Source: M3007 sp041736625 (GTDB lineage Bacteria > Bacteroidota > Bacteroidia > Chitinophagales > Saprospiraceae). From it: 64,000 bases of DNA. Below are positions 25,835 to 35,105 of the stretch, piece after piece. How positions within the stretch are numbered: position 1 is the first letter of the stretch; each line of letters starts with the position of its first letter. The position numbers were made by a program, and so were the translations under genes. The DNA is taken from positions 31,017 to 95,016 of the forward strand of contig JBGSTG010000044.1 in the NCBI GenBank assembly GCA_041736625.1. Direction: 5' to 3'. A model generated the notes under the pieces. That model did not search any database and had not been told where the DNA came from. It saw only the letters and a list, made by a program, of their open reading frames with translations.

Positions 25835-26267
25835 CTTTGGCAGGCAGCAAACCGCGGTACACTTCACCGGTCGTTTTATTGACCGGCGTTTTGGTTTCGA
25901 TTTGCCGTTGGTTGAACTCCTTTACTTGATCACGGCGGTCTTTCCACGAATCGCCTTCCTGAAAAAAGGCAATAATGGCCCAAACCAGCAGGGCGGTCGG
26001 CAACATAACGCTCCACATCAGCCCCTTTACTTCATAAGCCATGTGCATGAAGTAAAATACGATGAAGTAGGCCTTGTAAAGGGAGAAGCCGATCATCAGC
26101 AGCATGTACAGGTAAAGGCCAAAGCCTTCTGAGAACTTGACACCCTCTATGAGGTGTCCTTTTGCCAGCAGCGCGATCAATACTTCGACGATGGTTATCG
26201 CACCGAGCAGCATCAGTCCGCGAAAAACGAGCGCTTTTTGCTCGGTGTATGTCATGTGTCCAGCCAT
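25830..26267 (-). CDS. cytochrome c oxidase subunit IV (prokaryotic type)
   Basis: A 145-residue membrane protein with three helices (about residues 17-36, 46-74 and 82-103), containing YKAYFIVFYFMHM, the typical segment of the CyoD/COX4-pro family. The C-terminal tail is hydrophilic. It closes the main oxidase operon, 57 bases after subunit III, and ends at a terminator. An alternative start at the second Met (MTYTEQ) is possible. Confidence 0.87.
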   Translation of the reverse strand: MAGHMTYTEQKALVFRGLMLLGAITIVEVLIALLAKGHLIEGVKFSEGFGLYLYMLLMIGFSLYKAYFIVFYFMHMAYEVKGLMWSVMLPTALLVWAIIAFFQEGDSWKDRRDQVKEFNQRQIETKTPVNKTTGEVYRGLLPAKG

Positions 26268-26324
26268 AAGTTGGAAGTTGATTTTTGAAAGAAGATTGGG
26301 TCGGTCAGTGATTTAGTCAACGCA

Positions 26325-27206
26325 CTAGAGCAGGTAAAAAACAAGGAACACGAAAACCCACACCAAGTCCACAAAGTGCCAGTAAAGGCCAATTTTTTCC
26401 ACCATCTCGTATCCATTGCGGCGTGCTTTGTACACCCCGCCGGCCGCATTGATCATGATGATGCTCAGGAACAACACGCCGGAGAACACGTGAAAGCCGT
26501 GGAAGCCGGTGATGAAAAAGAACAGGGCGCCAAATGCCTTGGGGCCAAACGCCGCCTCGTGCACCTGACCGGCCATCGGTCCGTCCGTATATTTCACTTT
26601 AGGGACGTCGAACTTGCCGTCATGCATGTGCAACAGATAATTCTCTCCGGCTGCGAAGGTTTTGGTGGTGCCGTCTTCGTTTTTGGCCTCCGAACCGTCT
26701 TCATTAACGTAAATGCCGGCGGCGGTGTGGCGCCCGAATGGGTTGACGGTTACGCTCATATTCTCCTTGGCGATCAGCGTCGTCCACTCATAAGCCTGGC
26801 AACCGAGGAAGGTTGCGCCGCCAAGGATGGTCAGGATCATCCAGATAACAACGCCTTTTTGATTCTCGCGGTGCCCTTCCTGCACGGCCCGCACCATGGT
26901 CACGGAGCTGAAAATCAGCACGAAGGTCATCACCGTTACAAAAACCAGGGGCCAGTGTGCCTGCACGAACGGGAAGGATGCAAATACAAAGTCCGGTTCG
27001 GGCCAAGAGGGCATGCTGAACCGCAAGGCCCCGTAGGCAATGAGAAAACCGGCAAATGTGAAAGCATCGGACAAGAGGAAGTACCACATCATCAGCTTGC
27101 CATAACTCGCCTTAAACGGCTCCTTGCCGCCGTCCCAAAGTTGTTCGTCGGAATGGCCGTTGTGTGTATGCGATTCGTGTGCGTGTGCAACAGAAGTCTC
27201 TGCCAT
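26325..27206 (-). CDS. cytochrome c oxidase subunit III (long form with periplasmic insertion)
   Basis: A 293-residue subunit III homologue. The N-terminus is His-rich (HAHESHTHNGHSDEQ). Membrane helices then follow, with FLLSDAFTFAGFLIAYG, a helix near WMILTILGGATFLGCQAYEW, and the conserved C-terminal FHGFHVFSGVLFLS and YWHFVDLVWVFVFLVFYLL. Between the third and fourth helices lies an insertion of about 70 polar residues (about 147-217) that ordinary subunit III lacks. It stands in tandem with a second, short subunit III gene, a common arrangement in Bacteroidota caa3-type clusters. Confidence 0.92.
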   Translation of the reverse strand: MAETSVAHAHESHTHNGHSDEQLWDGGKEPFKASYGKLMMWYFLLSDAFTFAGFLIAYGALRFSMPSWPEPDFVFASFPFVQAHWPLVFVTVMTFVLIFSSVTMVRAVQEGHRENQKGVVIWMILTILGGATFLGCQAYEWTTLIAKENMSVTVNPFGRHTAAGIYVNEDGSEAKNEDGTTKTFAAGENYLLHMHDGKFDVPKVKYTDGPMAGQVHEAAFGPKAFGALFFFITGFHGFHVFSGVLFLSIIMINAAGGVYKARRNGYEMVEKIGLYWHFVDLVWVFVFLVFYLL

Positions 27207-27244
27207 GGTTAGGTCGGTTGTATAGTTTTAGGTCTCGATTGTTT

Positions 27245-27820
27245 TCAGGCCTGCAAGTTCAGGAAAACGATCAGGTAAATCCAGAGAATGTCTACAAAGT
27301 GCCAGTACTGTGCCACCAGTTCGAAACGCAGGCGACGCCGGGCGGTGGGCCTGAAAGGCAACACATATGCGTAAATCAGTGCCGTTACCAGTGCAGCGAC
27401 ACCGCCCAAAACGTGGGCGGCGTGCAGTCCGGAAATCACAAACACAAATGAACTGGATGGATTGGCGGTGAACGTGGCGCCGATGGCATCCATGGCTACC
27501 CAGCCGCGGTACTGGAGTATTACAAAAAGCAGGGCGAGTGCAAAGGTCGTTAAAAGCAGTGTTTTGTACGTCTTTTCCCGTCCTTTTTTAAAAGCCTGCA
27601 GCGAAAAATGCAGCGTTGCGCTGCTGAGTATGATCACAACGGTGCTTAGCCAGAAGATGTCCGGCAGTTTGAAATCGAGCCAGTTGCCCATAGCGCGCCG
27701 AACTACATACGCGCTGGTCATGGCCCCGAACATCATGATGATGCTGCTGATACCGACCCACAGGGCCAGCTTGTGCGGATGAATTTTGCTTTGGGAATAT
27801 GGTTGGGACACACTTGCCAT
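27245..27820 (-). CDS. cytochrome c oxidase subunit III (short form)
   Basis: A 191-residue, five-helix subunit III/heme-copper oxidase protein. It includes KLALWVGISSIIMMFGAMTS at the N-terminus, FVFVISGLHAAHVLGGVAAL, and the closing ELVAQYWHFVDILWIYLIVFL. It starts three bases after the heme o synthase stop, so translation is probably coupled. With the downstream long form it gives two subunit III paralogues in one operon; the two may occupy different positions or together replace a single seven-helix subunit. Confidence 0.92.
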   Translation of the reverse strand: MASVSQPYSQSKIHPHKLALWVGISSIIMMFGAMTSAYVVRRAMGNWLDFKLPDIFWLSTVVIILSSATLHFSLQAFKKGREKTYKTLLLTTFALALLFVILQYRGWVAMDAIGATFTANPSSSFVFVISGLHAAHVLGGVAALVTALIYAYVLPFRPTARRRLRFELVAQYWHFVDILWIYLIVFLNLQA

Positions 27821-27823
27821 GAT

Positions 27824-28729
27824 TTACAGTTTATCGATGAGCAAAACGATCAGCGACAGCGGGAGATGCAGAAACGAGGCAAACATCTGGCGACGCGCCG
27901 CCTCCCGGGTACAATCCCTGAACAATTGAAAACAACGCCATCCGAAGTAGGCGTTCAACAGGGTCAGCAGAATCAGCGCAGGCCAGCTGAAAAAGTTCAT
28001 TTGCCACCCGATCACGGCATTCGCTTCCAGCAGCACACAAAAGGCCAGCGAGAGCGAACCGACACCAGGGCCTGTCTTACCGTCGGCAGTGGGCAACAGG
28101 CGGTAACCGGCGCGTTTGTAGTCTTCATCACCCAGCCAGGCCACCGCCCAGAAATGCGGAAACTGCCAGAGGAACTGCAAGGCGAACAAAAACAAGCCCA
28201 AAGAGCTGATGCTGTGTTCAAATGCTGCCGTGCCGATCACCAGCGGCAAAGCCCCGGGCACAGCCCCCACCAGCACCGCCAGCGGTGTGTTGCGCTTCAT
28301 CGGCGTGTACACAAACGCGTAGCTGATGAACGACAGCATACCAATAAACCCGGTCCATGGGTTAAACACCGACAGAACGGAGATGCCGACAAGCGCCATT
28401 AGACCCGCCAGCAACACAGCAGTCGACACAGTCATTCGGCCGGCCGCCAGCGGCCGGTTGGCGGTGCGCCGCATCAGCCGGTCAAAATCGCGCTCCAACA
28501 CCTGGTTGATCGCGTTGCTCGCGCCCGTAACCAGAAAACCGCCGGTGAGCAGCAGGATCAGTGCCAAAGCATTGAACTGCGCACCGGCGGCAATGGCATA
28601 CGCCATCCCGGCAGAAAAAAGCACCAGTGCGGTCAATCTGAACTTGACCAACTGCGAAAAATCAGCCCAAAAACCCGGCGCTTGCGCCTTGTCTGTTACT
28701 ACCGCCGTCTGTGTTGAATGGTGCTCCAA
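27824..28729 (-). CDS. ctaB: heme o synthase (protoheme IX farnesyltransferase)
   Basis: A 301-residue polytopic prenyltransferase of the UbiA superfamily that farnesylates heme b to heme o, the precursor of heme a for the adjacent oxidase. The signature NAINQVLERDFDRLMRRTANRPL (about residues 87-109) carries the magnesium/diphosphate-binding aspartates. A second loop AWLGDEDYKRAGYRLLPT matches the family's second Asp-rich region. It lies between subunit I and subunit III genes, as in many caa3 operons. No heme a synthase (CtaA) gene is in the window. Confidence 0.95.
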   Translation of the reverse strand: MEHHSTQTAVVTDKAQAPGFWADFSQLVKFRLTALVLFSAGMAYAIAAGAQFNALALILLLTGGFLVTGASNAINQVLERDFDRLMRRTANRPLAAGRMTVSTAVLLAGLMALVGISVLSVFNPWTGFIGMLSFISYAFVYTPMKRNTPLAVLVGAVPGALPLVIGTAAFEHSISSLGLFLFALQFLWQFPHFWAVAWLGDEDYKRAGYRLLPTADGKTGPGVGSLSLAFCVLLEANAVIGWQMNFFSWPALILLTLLNAYFGWRCFQLFRDCTREAARRQMFASFLHLPLSLIVLLIDKL

Positions 28730-28771
28730 AATTGCTAGGTATGCGTCGTAAAAGTTTGTCGTGCAAGTGTA

Positions 28772-30625
28772 TTAGTGGCCGTGGTCGTGTTCATGCTCGG
28801 CCAATGGCACGTACTGCGGCACAAATTCGCGATCGTCTTTATTGTAATCGTAAGCCCAGCGCTGAACGGCGGGGATATTGCCCGGCCAGTTTCCGTGTCC
28901 CGGCTCGATCGGCGTGGTCCACTCCAGCGTGGTGGCGCCCCAGGGGTTCTTTACCGTTTGTTTGCGGCCTTTCCACATCGAGTAGAAAAAGTTGATCACA
29001 AACACGATCTGCAGAAAGAAAACGACGATGGCAGCGACGGTGATGAACTTGTTCAGTCCCACAAAGTGCCTGAAGGAGTCGAAGTTCTCAATGCTGTAGT
29101 AACGGCGCGGCACGCCGGCCATACCGGTGTAGTGCATGGGCCAGAAAATCAGGTATGCCCCAACCATGGTGCCCCAGAAGTGGATTTTACCAAGCGTTTC
29201 GTTCATAAAACGGCCGAACATCTTGGGGAACCAGTGGTAAATGCCCGCAAACATGCCGAAGAACGCGGCAATGCCCATCACGATGTGAAAGTGGGCTACA
29301 ACAAAATATGTATCGTGCAGCTGGATGTCGATGGCCGAGTTGCCCAGGAAGATACCGGTAAGACCGCCGGAAATGAACATGGACACGAAGCCGATGCCGA
29401 ACAAGCTGGCAGCGTTGAACCGGAAGTTGGAACCGTAAATGGTAGAAATCCAGTTGAACACCTTCACCGCCGAGGGAACGGCAATGATCAGCGTAAAGAT
29501 CACAAAGAAGTTGCTGATGAACGGGTTGACGCCGGACATGAACATGTGGTGGGCCCATACGATGAACGACAGGAATGCGATCGCCAGAATAGAAAATACC
29601 ATGGCGCGGTAGCCGAAGATCGGTTTGCGTGCGTGCACCGACAGCACTTCAGATACAATACCCATCGCCGGAAGAATAATAATGTATACTTCCGGGTGGC
29701 CCAGGAACCAGAACAAGTGCTGGAACAGAATAGGGCTTCCGCCTACGCGATCCAGAATTTGCCCGCCTACCACAATCTCGCTCAGGTAAAACGAAGTGCC
29801 GAGGCTGCGGTCAAAAGTCAGCAACAACAAGCCGGAAAACAGCACCGGGAAGGACAATAGGGCAATGATCGCCGTGATGAAAAAAGCCCAGATCGTGAGC
29901 GGCAGACGCCACATGCTCATGCCCTTGGTGCGCAGGTTCAGTACAGTGGTGATGTAGTTGACCCCTCCCAACAGCACAGAGACCACAAAAAGCGACATCG
30001 AGACGATCCAAAGCGTCATACCTGCTCCCGAACCGTCGGACGCCTGAGGCAGCGCACTCAGCGGCGGATACGCAACCCACCCGCCGGAGAACGGACCCGT
30101 GCTCAGGAAAAGGGAGATGAACATCACCAGGCCCGACAGGAAGAAAAACCAGTAGGAAAAGGCGTTGAGCAGGGGAGAGGCCATGTCGCGTGCACCAACC
30201 TGCAATGGAATCAGCAAGTTGGAGAAAGTGCCGCTCAAACCGGCCGTCAAAACGAAAAATACCAGAATGGTGCCGTGCATGGTCACCAGAGCGTAGTAGA
30301 ACTCAGGATCGAGCTTGCCAATACCGGCTTCGTTCACCTGGATCCATTTGCCCAGCAGCGGCTGCAACCACACCAGGTCGGCCTCCGGAAAGCCGAGTTG
30401 AAGACGGAAGATGATCGACATGCCAGCGCCAATCAACGCCCAAAACATACCCGTGATGAGGAATTGGCGGGCAATGATCTTGTGGTCGGTGCTGAAAATG
30501 TACGTGGTGATAAAATTCGATTGGTATTTATCACCGTGGTGATGCTCATGGAAGTGATCATCGTACCCAATTTCCTGGGTGAGTTTCTCTTCCAATGTTT
30601 CGGCGGCAGTTACTACGTTAGCCAT
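28772..30625 (-). CDS. ctaD: cytochrome c oxidase subunit I
   Basis: The 617-residue catalytic subunit with heme a, heme a3 and CuB. It shows FLGHPEVYIIILP with the cross-linked His-Tyr, VWAHHMFMSG for the CuB histidines, and HDTYFVVAHFHIVMG with the heme ligands. An early heme ligand lies in YALVTMHGTILVFF. Both termini are His-rich (HFHEHHHGDKYQS at residues 23-36 and EHEHDHGH at the end). The operon order ctaC-ctaD-ctaB-subunit III follows that of caa3-type oxidases. Confidence 0.97.
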   Translation of the reverse strand: MANVVTAAETLEEKLTQEIGYDDHFHEHHHGDKYQSNFITTYIFSTDHKIIARQFLITGMFWALIGAGMSIIFRLQLGFPEADLVWLQPLLGKWIQVNEAGIGKLDPEFYYALVTMHGTILVFFVLTAGLSGTFSNLLIPLQVGARDMASPLLNAFSYWFFFLSGLVMFISLFLSTGPFSGGWVAYPPLSALPQASDGSGAGMTLWIVSMSLFVVSVLLGGVNYITTVLNLRTKGMSMWRLPLTIWAFFITAIIALLSFPVLFSGLLLLTFDRSLGTSFYLSEIVVGGQILDRVGGSPILFQHLFWFLGHPEVYIIILPAMGIVSEVLSVHARKPIFGYRAMVFSILAIAFLSFIVWAHHMFMSGVNPFISNFFVIFTLIIAVPSAVKVFNWISTIYGSNFRFNAASLFGIGFVSMFISGGLTGIFLGNSAIDIQLHDTYFVVAHFHIVMGIAAFFGMFAGIYHWFPKMFGRFMNETLGKIHFWGTMVGAYLIFWPMHYTGMAGVPRRYYSIENFDSFRHFVGLNKFITVAAIVVFFLQIVFVINFFYSMWKGRKQTVKNPWGATTLEWTTPIEPGHGNWPGNIPAVQRWAYDYNKDDREFVPQYVPLAEHEHDHGH

Positions 30626-30706
30626 GGCTTTGAATTAATTTTCGGTTGTGTGATGATGCGTTGTAAGGGTCAGGCGTTCTATCACGCAATACTTTGTTAA
30701 ACTGTT

Positions 30707-31858
30707 TTACAGTACGGCGGGCGCTTGCGCTGCCGTAGTATCTGCAGCGGCTTCCTGCACTTTTTCCGATTCTATGCCCAAATCCTTACCGGCATTGGGG
30801 TCGTCCGCTTTGCCGCGTACCTGGGTCAGGTAGAACGACTCCTGTGTTTTCAGCCAGGCGTCATATTCTTCCTGGGATACCACCTTGAAAATACGTTTCA
30901 TCGAATAGTGGCCCTTTCCGCACAATTCTGCGCAAGCCAACTCATACTCAAACTTCTCCCAGCGCTTGGGGCCGTTCGGGTCGGCGGGATCGTACGGTGT
31001 GTTGTACTCTTCGTAAGGGCGCAGATCGTTTCGGAATTCAGTCGTCGTTTTTACCGGCGTAAAAACAAAGTAAGTGGGCATACCTGGCACGGCGTCCATT
31101 TTTACACGGAAGTGCGGCAGGTAAAAATTGTGCAGCACGTCCTTTGCTGTGATGCGCACGCGCACTTTTTTGCCTACCGGCAGATAAAACTCCTGAGAAG
31201 GGATGAAGTCGTCCCAGTTCTTGGGGTCAGTAAAGTCCTGTCCCAGCTGGTTTCCGGCGGTGGTCAGGGTGTAGTCCCGCGCGCCGAGTTTGCCGTCGGG
31301 GCCTGGATAGCGAATCATCCAGTTGAACTGCTGTCCAGTGGCTTCAATTTCGATGTAATCTTCACCTTCTTTGATGTCGGCCATTACCGTGTTCCAGGCG
31401 TTCAGCCCGCGTACAACCAGAACCGTCATGACCACCGCAGGTATAGCCGTCCAGATCATTTCCAGGCGGGTGTCGTGGGCCATAAAACGCGCTTTGCGTC
31501 CCTCCTGATAGCGGTATTTGTATGCAAACCAGAACAGGGCGATGTGCGTGAGCACAAACACGATACCGGTGAAAATTAAGGTAACGTTGAAAAGGCTATC
31601 CAGCACGCTACCATGTTCGGAAGCCGATTGCAAGGGGCCGTAGCCGAGCATCAGGTTGCGGTAATTCCAGGAGGAGATAAAAACACCAATCAGGAATAGC
31701 ACCAGAAAGATCAGCGATAACCAGCCGTTCCACAGGCTGTTGTCGCGTAGTACTTCGCGTTCGCCTTTGATTACGGCAGTCAACTCGGTTACCCGTGCAA
31801 TTTGCACCAGAACAACCATCAAGAGGATCACGCAAATAATGATGATAAGCGTCGTCAT
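30707..31858 (-). CDS. ctaC: cytochrome c oxidase subunit II
   Basis: A 383-residue subunit II with two or three N-terminal membrane helices (about residues 2-20, 47-66 and 95-113) and a periplasmic cupredoxin domain. The CuA site is complete: HNFYLPHFRVKMDAVPGM supplies the first histidine, and CAELCGKGHYSMKR the two cysteines, Glu, His and Met. FNWMIRYPGPDG carries the aromatic electron-entry region. No fused cytochrome c domain is seen, so electrons probably come directly from the ACIII cytochromes or a separate carrier. The C-tail is Ala/Thr-rich. Its own -7 element lies 22 bases upstream. Confidence 0.96.
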   Translation of the reverse strand: MTTLIIIICVILLMVVLVQIARVTELTAVIKGEREVLRDNSLWNGWLSLIFLVLFLIGVFISSWNYRNLMLGYGPLQSASEHGSVLDSLFNVTLIFTGIVFVLTHIALFWFAYKYRYQEGRKARFMAHDTRLEMIWTAIPAVVMTVLVVRGLNAWNTVMADIKEGEDYIEIEATGQQFNWMIRYPGPDGKLGARDYTLTTAGNQLGQDFTDPKNWDDFIPSQEFYLPVGKKVRVRITAKDVLHNFYLPHFRVKMDAVPGMPTYFVFTPVKTTTEFRNDLRPYEEYNTPYDPADPNGPKRWEKFEYELACAELCGKGHYSMKRIFKVVSQEEYDAWLKTQESFYLTQVRGKADDPNAGKDLGIESEKVQEAAADTTAAQAPAVL

Positions 31859-31880
31859 CGTCTTTTTTTTTACTTGAACC

Positions 31881-31888
31881 CAAAATTA
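31881..31888 (-). promoter_or_regulatory. -7 element TAATTTTG upstream of ctaC
   Basis: The minus-strand TAATTTTG fits TAnnTTTG in the 87-base gap between actF and ctaC, 22 bases before the ctaC ATG. No -33 TTG lies at the usual distance. It would let the oxidase genes be expressed apart from ACIII. Confidence 0.4.
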
Positions 31889-31945
31889 CCGGGCTTAGTT
31901 CGTGTGTGTATGAAGTGGCGGCTTGATTAGAATGAATCTAAACAA

Positions 31946-33607
31946 TTAATGATGATCGTGGCCTTCCGCACCTTCGTGTTCGCTTTCGATGTGCGCACCG
32001 GTGCTGTGGTGTAGACTTTCTTCCAGATATGGATCCTTTGCAGGCAACAAGGGCGCCCGCTCCAGGTTGCGGAAAAAGACAAACAGGAAAAGGCTGAGGA
32101 ACCCGATGAAAGCACCGAACTCGGGGAACCCGGGCAGCGTGTAACCCAGCTTGAAGGAGCGGTCGGGACCGTGTTCATGGCCCGCTTCAGCATGGGCATC
32201 GCCATGTCCGTCGTGTCCGGCCGTTGCATGTGCGTCGCCGTGTTCTTCGCCGGTAGCGTGCTCGCTGTCGTGTGCCGCCCCTGCTTCGTGCGACGCATCT
32301 GCCTCCGAATGTTGTTTGTCAGCGTGGGTTGTATCGGCGCTGTGCGTTTCAGTGGCGTGTTGTTCGGGAGTATGGGCGGCTTTATCATCGTGTGCAGGGG
32401 CGCTGTGATCCTGCTCTTCTTCCGTGTGGTAGGCAGCCTTGACCGCTTTGGGCGCAGGGTTTTGCAATACACTGAGTGGCGCCGTGTGCGACAAGCTGCT
32501 GTGCGTCGCTTTTTCAGACAGTTCTTTGATCTCAAAAGCGGCGATGCGGGCGCCAGGTTTGATCATGTAAAAAAAGTCCCACCAGTGCCCGAAGAATACG
32601 ATCAATGCTGTAAAAAACAGGGTGCCGAACTTCCGCTTGGTGTCGTTGCGCATAAGGATAAAAAACGGCGTCACGAAGTTCATCAGCATGTTGCCCCAGA
32701 ACAGCACCGGGTAGTGTTCCATGCGCTCCCTGAAATAAATGGTTTCTTCACCGATGTTGCTGTACCAGATAAGCATGTATTGATCGAACCACAGATACAT
32801 CCAAAATACCGACAAGCCGAACATGTACTTGGCCATGTCGTGCAGGTGGTCGCGGGTGAGGTAGGGCAAAAAGCCGGTGTTTTTCAGATAGATGAGCAAC
32901 ATGATCATCAGCGACAGCGCAGCCAGCAGGAGCGAGATGGTGGAATACCACGCGAACATCGTGCTGTACCAGTGGGTGTCAATGGACATGATCAGTTGCC
33001 AAACGAACACCGTGCTCAAAAACCCGGCGATGGGCAGAAAAGATGCCGCCCACTTGCGTTCTCTTTTGTAATAATCAAGCGATGCCGTTTCCTTGGTATC
33101 CTGCGCGATGGAGTTTTTCCGAATGCTTACTGCCCAGAAATACCACAGGCCGAGAAAACCCAGGGTTCCGATGGTGAAAAACACGGGGTTTAGAAACCCT
33201 TTTTTGCCGGCGATGATCTCATCATAAATCGGACTGGCGGGATCGGCAATGCCGTCCAGGTTCCACATGTAAAGATTGATCATGTTGGTCCATACGCCCG
33301 CTACGATCACTGCCGTAAGCACCAGCCCTACGCCCATGAAAAGGCCAAAGGCTTCATAAACGCGCTTGATCACCACGTTCCAACCGGTGAATGCGGTAAT
33401 CTGGGCGCAATGGAAGAAAAACGCGGCAAAGGCGATGCCTGTGAAAAAGACCGAGTTGTGCAGGAAGTTGGTCCAGAAACGGGTGTAATATTCGTCGTCG
33501 CCAATGGAAGAAGCCAGCAGGCCCAACACACCGACACCCATGCCAATGAGTAGCGCCGTGCGGGTTTTGCTGTCGAAGACGTATTTATTGTTGTATGTCG
33601 TATCCAT
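31946..33607 (-). CDS. actF: alternative complex III subunit ActF (NrfD/PsrC-like), with His-rich insertion
   Basis: A 553-residue polytopic membrane subunit of quinol:cytochrome c oxidoreductase, homologous to NrfD-type quinone-interacting proteins. About nine helices fill residues 18-345; a final helix is at about 495-513. Between them (about 394-480) lies a low-complexity insertion with 18 histidines in 87 residues plus Ala, Asp and Glu; the C-tail is also His-rich (HESEHEGAEGHDHH-like). It is the last gene of the act operon, 60 bases after actE. Start at 33607 fits a short hydrophilic N-terminus. Confidence 0.9.
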   Translation of the reverse strand: MDTTYNNKYVFDSKTRTALLIGMGVGVLGLLASSIGDDEYYTRFWTNFLHNSVFFTGIAFAAFFFHCAQITAFTGWNVVIKRVYEAFGLFMGVGLVLTAVIVAGVWTNMINLYMWNLDGIADPASPIYDEIIAGKKGFLNPVFFTIGTLGFLGLWYFWAVSIRKNSIAQDTKETASLDYYKRERKWAASFLPIAGFLSTVFVWQLIMSIDTHWYSTMFAWYSTISLLLAALSLMIMLLIYLKNTGFLPYLTRDHLHDMAKYMFGLSVFWMYLWFDQYMLIWYSNIGEETIYFRERMEHYPVLFWGNMLMNFVTPFFILMRNDTKRKFGTLFFTALIVFFGHWWDFFYMIKPGARIAAFEIKELSEKATHSSLSHTAPLSVLQNPAPKAVKAAYHTEEEQDHSAPAHDDKAAHTPEQHATETHSADTTHADKQHSEADASHEAGAAHDSEHATGEEHGDAHATAGHDGHGDAHAEAGHEHGPDRSFKLGYTLPGFPEFGAFIGFLSLFLFVFFRNLERAPLLPAKDPYLEESLHHSTGAHIESEHEGAEGHDHH

Positions 33608-33667
33608 ATCTCAGGGTCGGTGTAGGTTACCGGATGGAGTGGTTGGTGGCTCTGTTGTTTTTTCCTG

Positions 33668-34498
33668 TTATTTCCCGGTTGCGGGGGCCGGAGCCGGTGT
33701 TGCCGGCGCGGCGGTTGTCGCCGGTGCGGTGCCGGTGCCCTTCAACGGTTTGTCGATGTTGTTGAGCGTGTTGGCTGTTTCGTCGTAGGTCAGCTTTTTC
33801 TCTTTTGCTTGCAGCGAACGGATGTAGTGGATGACCTGCCAGCGCTCTTCGTAAGACAGTTTGTCTGCGTAGGCGCCCATGACGTTTTTGCCGTGCATGA
33901 TGGCGAAGTAGTAACGGCCGTTGCCTGCGTTGATCATTTCATCGATGATGAAACTTTTAGGCGCTGCGGGGTATTTGGCGTTGGGCATGGTCACCAGCCA
34001 TCCCTGTCCATCGCCTTTTTCACCGTGGCAAATGCCGCAGTAAACATCGTAAAGCGGTTTGGCTTGATCCAGCCCGGCTTTCGTGATGGGGAAGGGGTTG
34101 GTCACCATCTCGTTTTCGCAGCGTACCCGCTCTTCCTCGGTGTTCTGGTAATAGAAAGGCGCTGCGCCGTTCACCGGAGCGGCGATGGCATTGGGTGCAT
34201 TTTTACCCCGAACCACGTCCAGCACATCGGCGCCGCCGTACGCCACGCCTGTGTAACCACGGGCAACGGTGCCGGAAACGGCGTTGCGCGGACGCGTGAG
34301 TGTCGCTTTTTTGACCACACTCTCGTCATCCCACGTGTTCCAGAAATACTCGTACGTCATATTGGCTTCGTACGCGATGGGGTGGTACATGTCGGGCATG
34401 TATTCATGGCCGGTTTTGTTCACGCCGGCCGGCGAGCAAAGGGAGAACAGCCAGGCGAAAAGAGCGATGCCGATTAGGGCGCCTATTGCGTATTTCAT
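33668..34498 (-). CDS. actE: alternative complex III subunit ActE, monoheme cytochrome c lipoprotein
   Basis: A 276-residue periplasmic cytochrome c. The N-terminal hydrophobic segment ends FSLCSPAG, a plausible lipidation site; a lipidated Cys in ActE is known from characterised complexes of this type. One heme-binding motif is present, VYCGICHGEKGDGQG (near residue 155), and the distal methionine is likely in MHGKNVMGAYAD. The C-terminus is a Pro/Ala/Thr-rich tail (PATTAAPATPAPAP). It should pass electrons from ActA to the oxidase. It lies between actD and actF. Confidence 0.92.
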   Translation of the reverse strand: MKYAIGALIGIALFAWLFSLCSPAGVNKTGHEYMPDMYHPIAYEANMTYEYFWNTWDDESVVKKATLTRPRNAVSGTVARGYTGVAYGGADVLDVVRGKNAPNAIAAPVNGAAPFYYQNTEEERVRCENEMVTNPFPITKAGLDQAKPLYDVYCGICHGEKGDGQGWLVTMPNAKYPAAPKSFIIDEMINAGNGRYYFAIMHGKNVMGAYADKLSYEERWQVIHYIRSLQAKEKKLTYDETANTLNNIDKPLKGTGTAPATTAAPATPAPAPATGK

Positions 34499-34549
34499 CG
34501 TTTACCGTTAATTTGTTGATTGGGCGAACCGGTGCAAGGAGTGCTCCAG

Positions 34550-35080
34550 TTACCAGTTCACCGTTTTTAAATTCACCTCGGCAGCCCCGGTTTGTTTGAA
34601 AAACCGGTTCAGGTTGTCCTGATCGTTGCTTCCGGTGACGTCGAAAGCGATGCAAAATTTATCGTCGGTGATCCGGTTGTCCAGCGTTTTGGTACTTACG
34701 CCGGGCCACATGCCGCAGATGGTGTAGAAGGTAAGGGTCATGCCCCAGGCAGCAAAGAGAATGGTCATCTCGAAGGTGATGGGGATGAACGCCGGAACGG
34801 ACCAGAACGGCTTGCCGCCGAATACGATGGGCCAGTCGGTGGTAAACACCCAGGTCATGAACAGAAACCCGAACATTGCCCCGATGGATCCGTAAACGAA
34901 TCCGAGGATGTGCAGGCGGCTTTCTTTCAGGCCCAGAATGGGATCCAGTCCGTGCACCGGAAATGGGGAGTACACGTCCATGATATCCAGGTGATCTTTC
35001 ATGGCCGTTTTGACGGCCGTTTTCAGATCTTCTTCGTCGTTGTATAGTCCGAACAGGACTTTTCTGGATTTTTCAGCCAT
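34550..35080 (-). CDS. actD: alternative complex III subunit ActD (DUF3341)
   Basis: A 176-residue membrane protein matching DUF3341. A cytoplasmic N-terminal domain holds DVYSPFPVHGLDPILGLKES, two helices follow at about residues 55-78 and 95-121, and a soluble C-terminus completes it. ActD anchors the ACIII complex and has no known cofactor. The gene lies 25 bases after actC and about 50 bases before actE, in the canonical act order. Confidence 0.94.
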   Translation of the reverse strand: MAEKSRKVLFGLYNDEEDLKTAVKTAMKDHLDIMDVYSPFPVHGLDPILGLKESRLHILGFVYGSIGAMFGFLFMTWVFTTDWPIVFGGKPFWSVPAFIPITFEMTILFAAWGMTLTFYTICGMWPGVSTKTLDNRITDDKFCIAFDVTGSNDQDNLNRFFKQTGAAEVNLKTVNW

Positions 35081-35105
35081 ATATCTTGATTTGGGCAGGT
35101 GTTTT

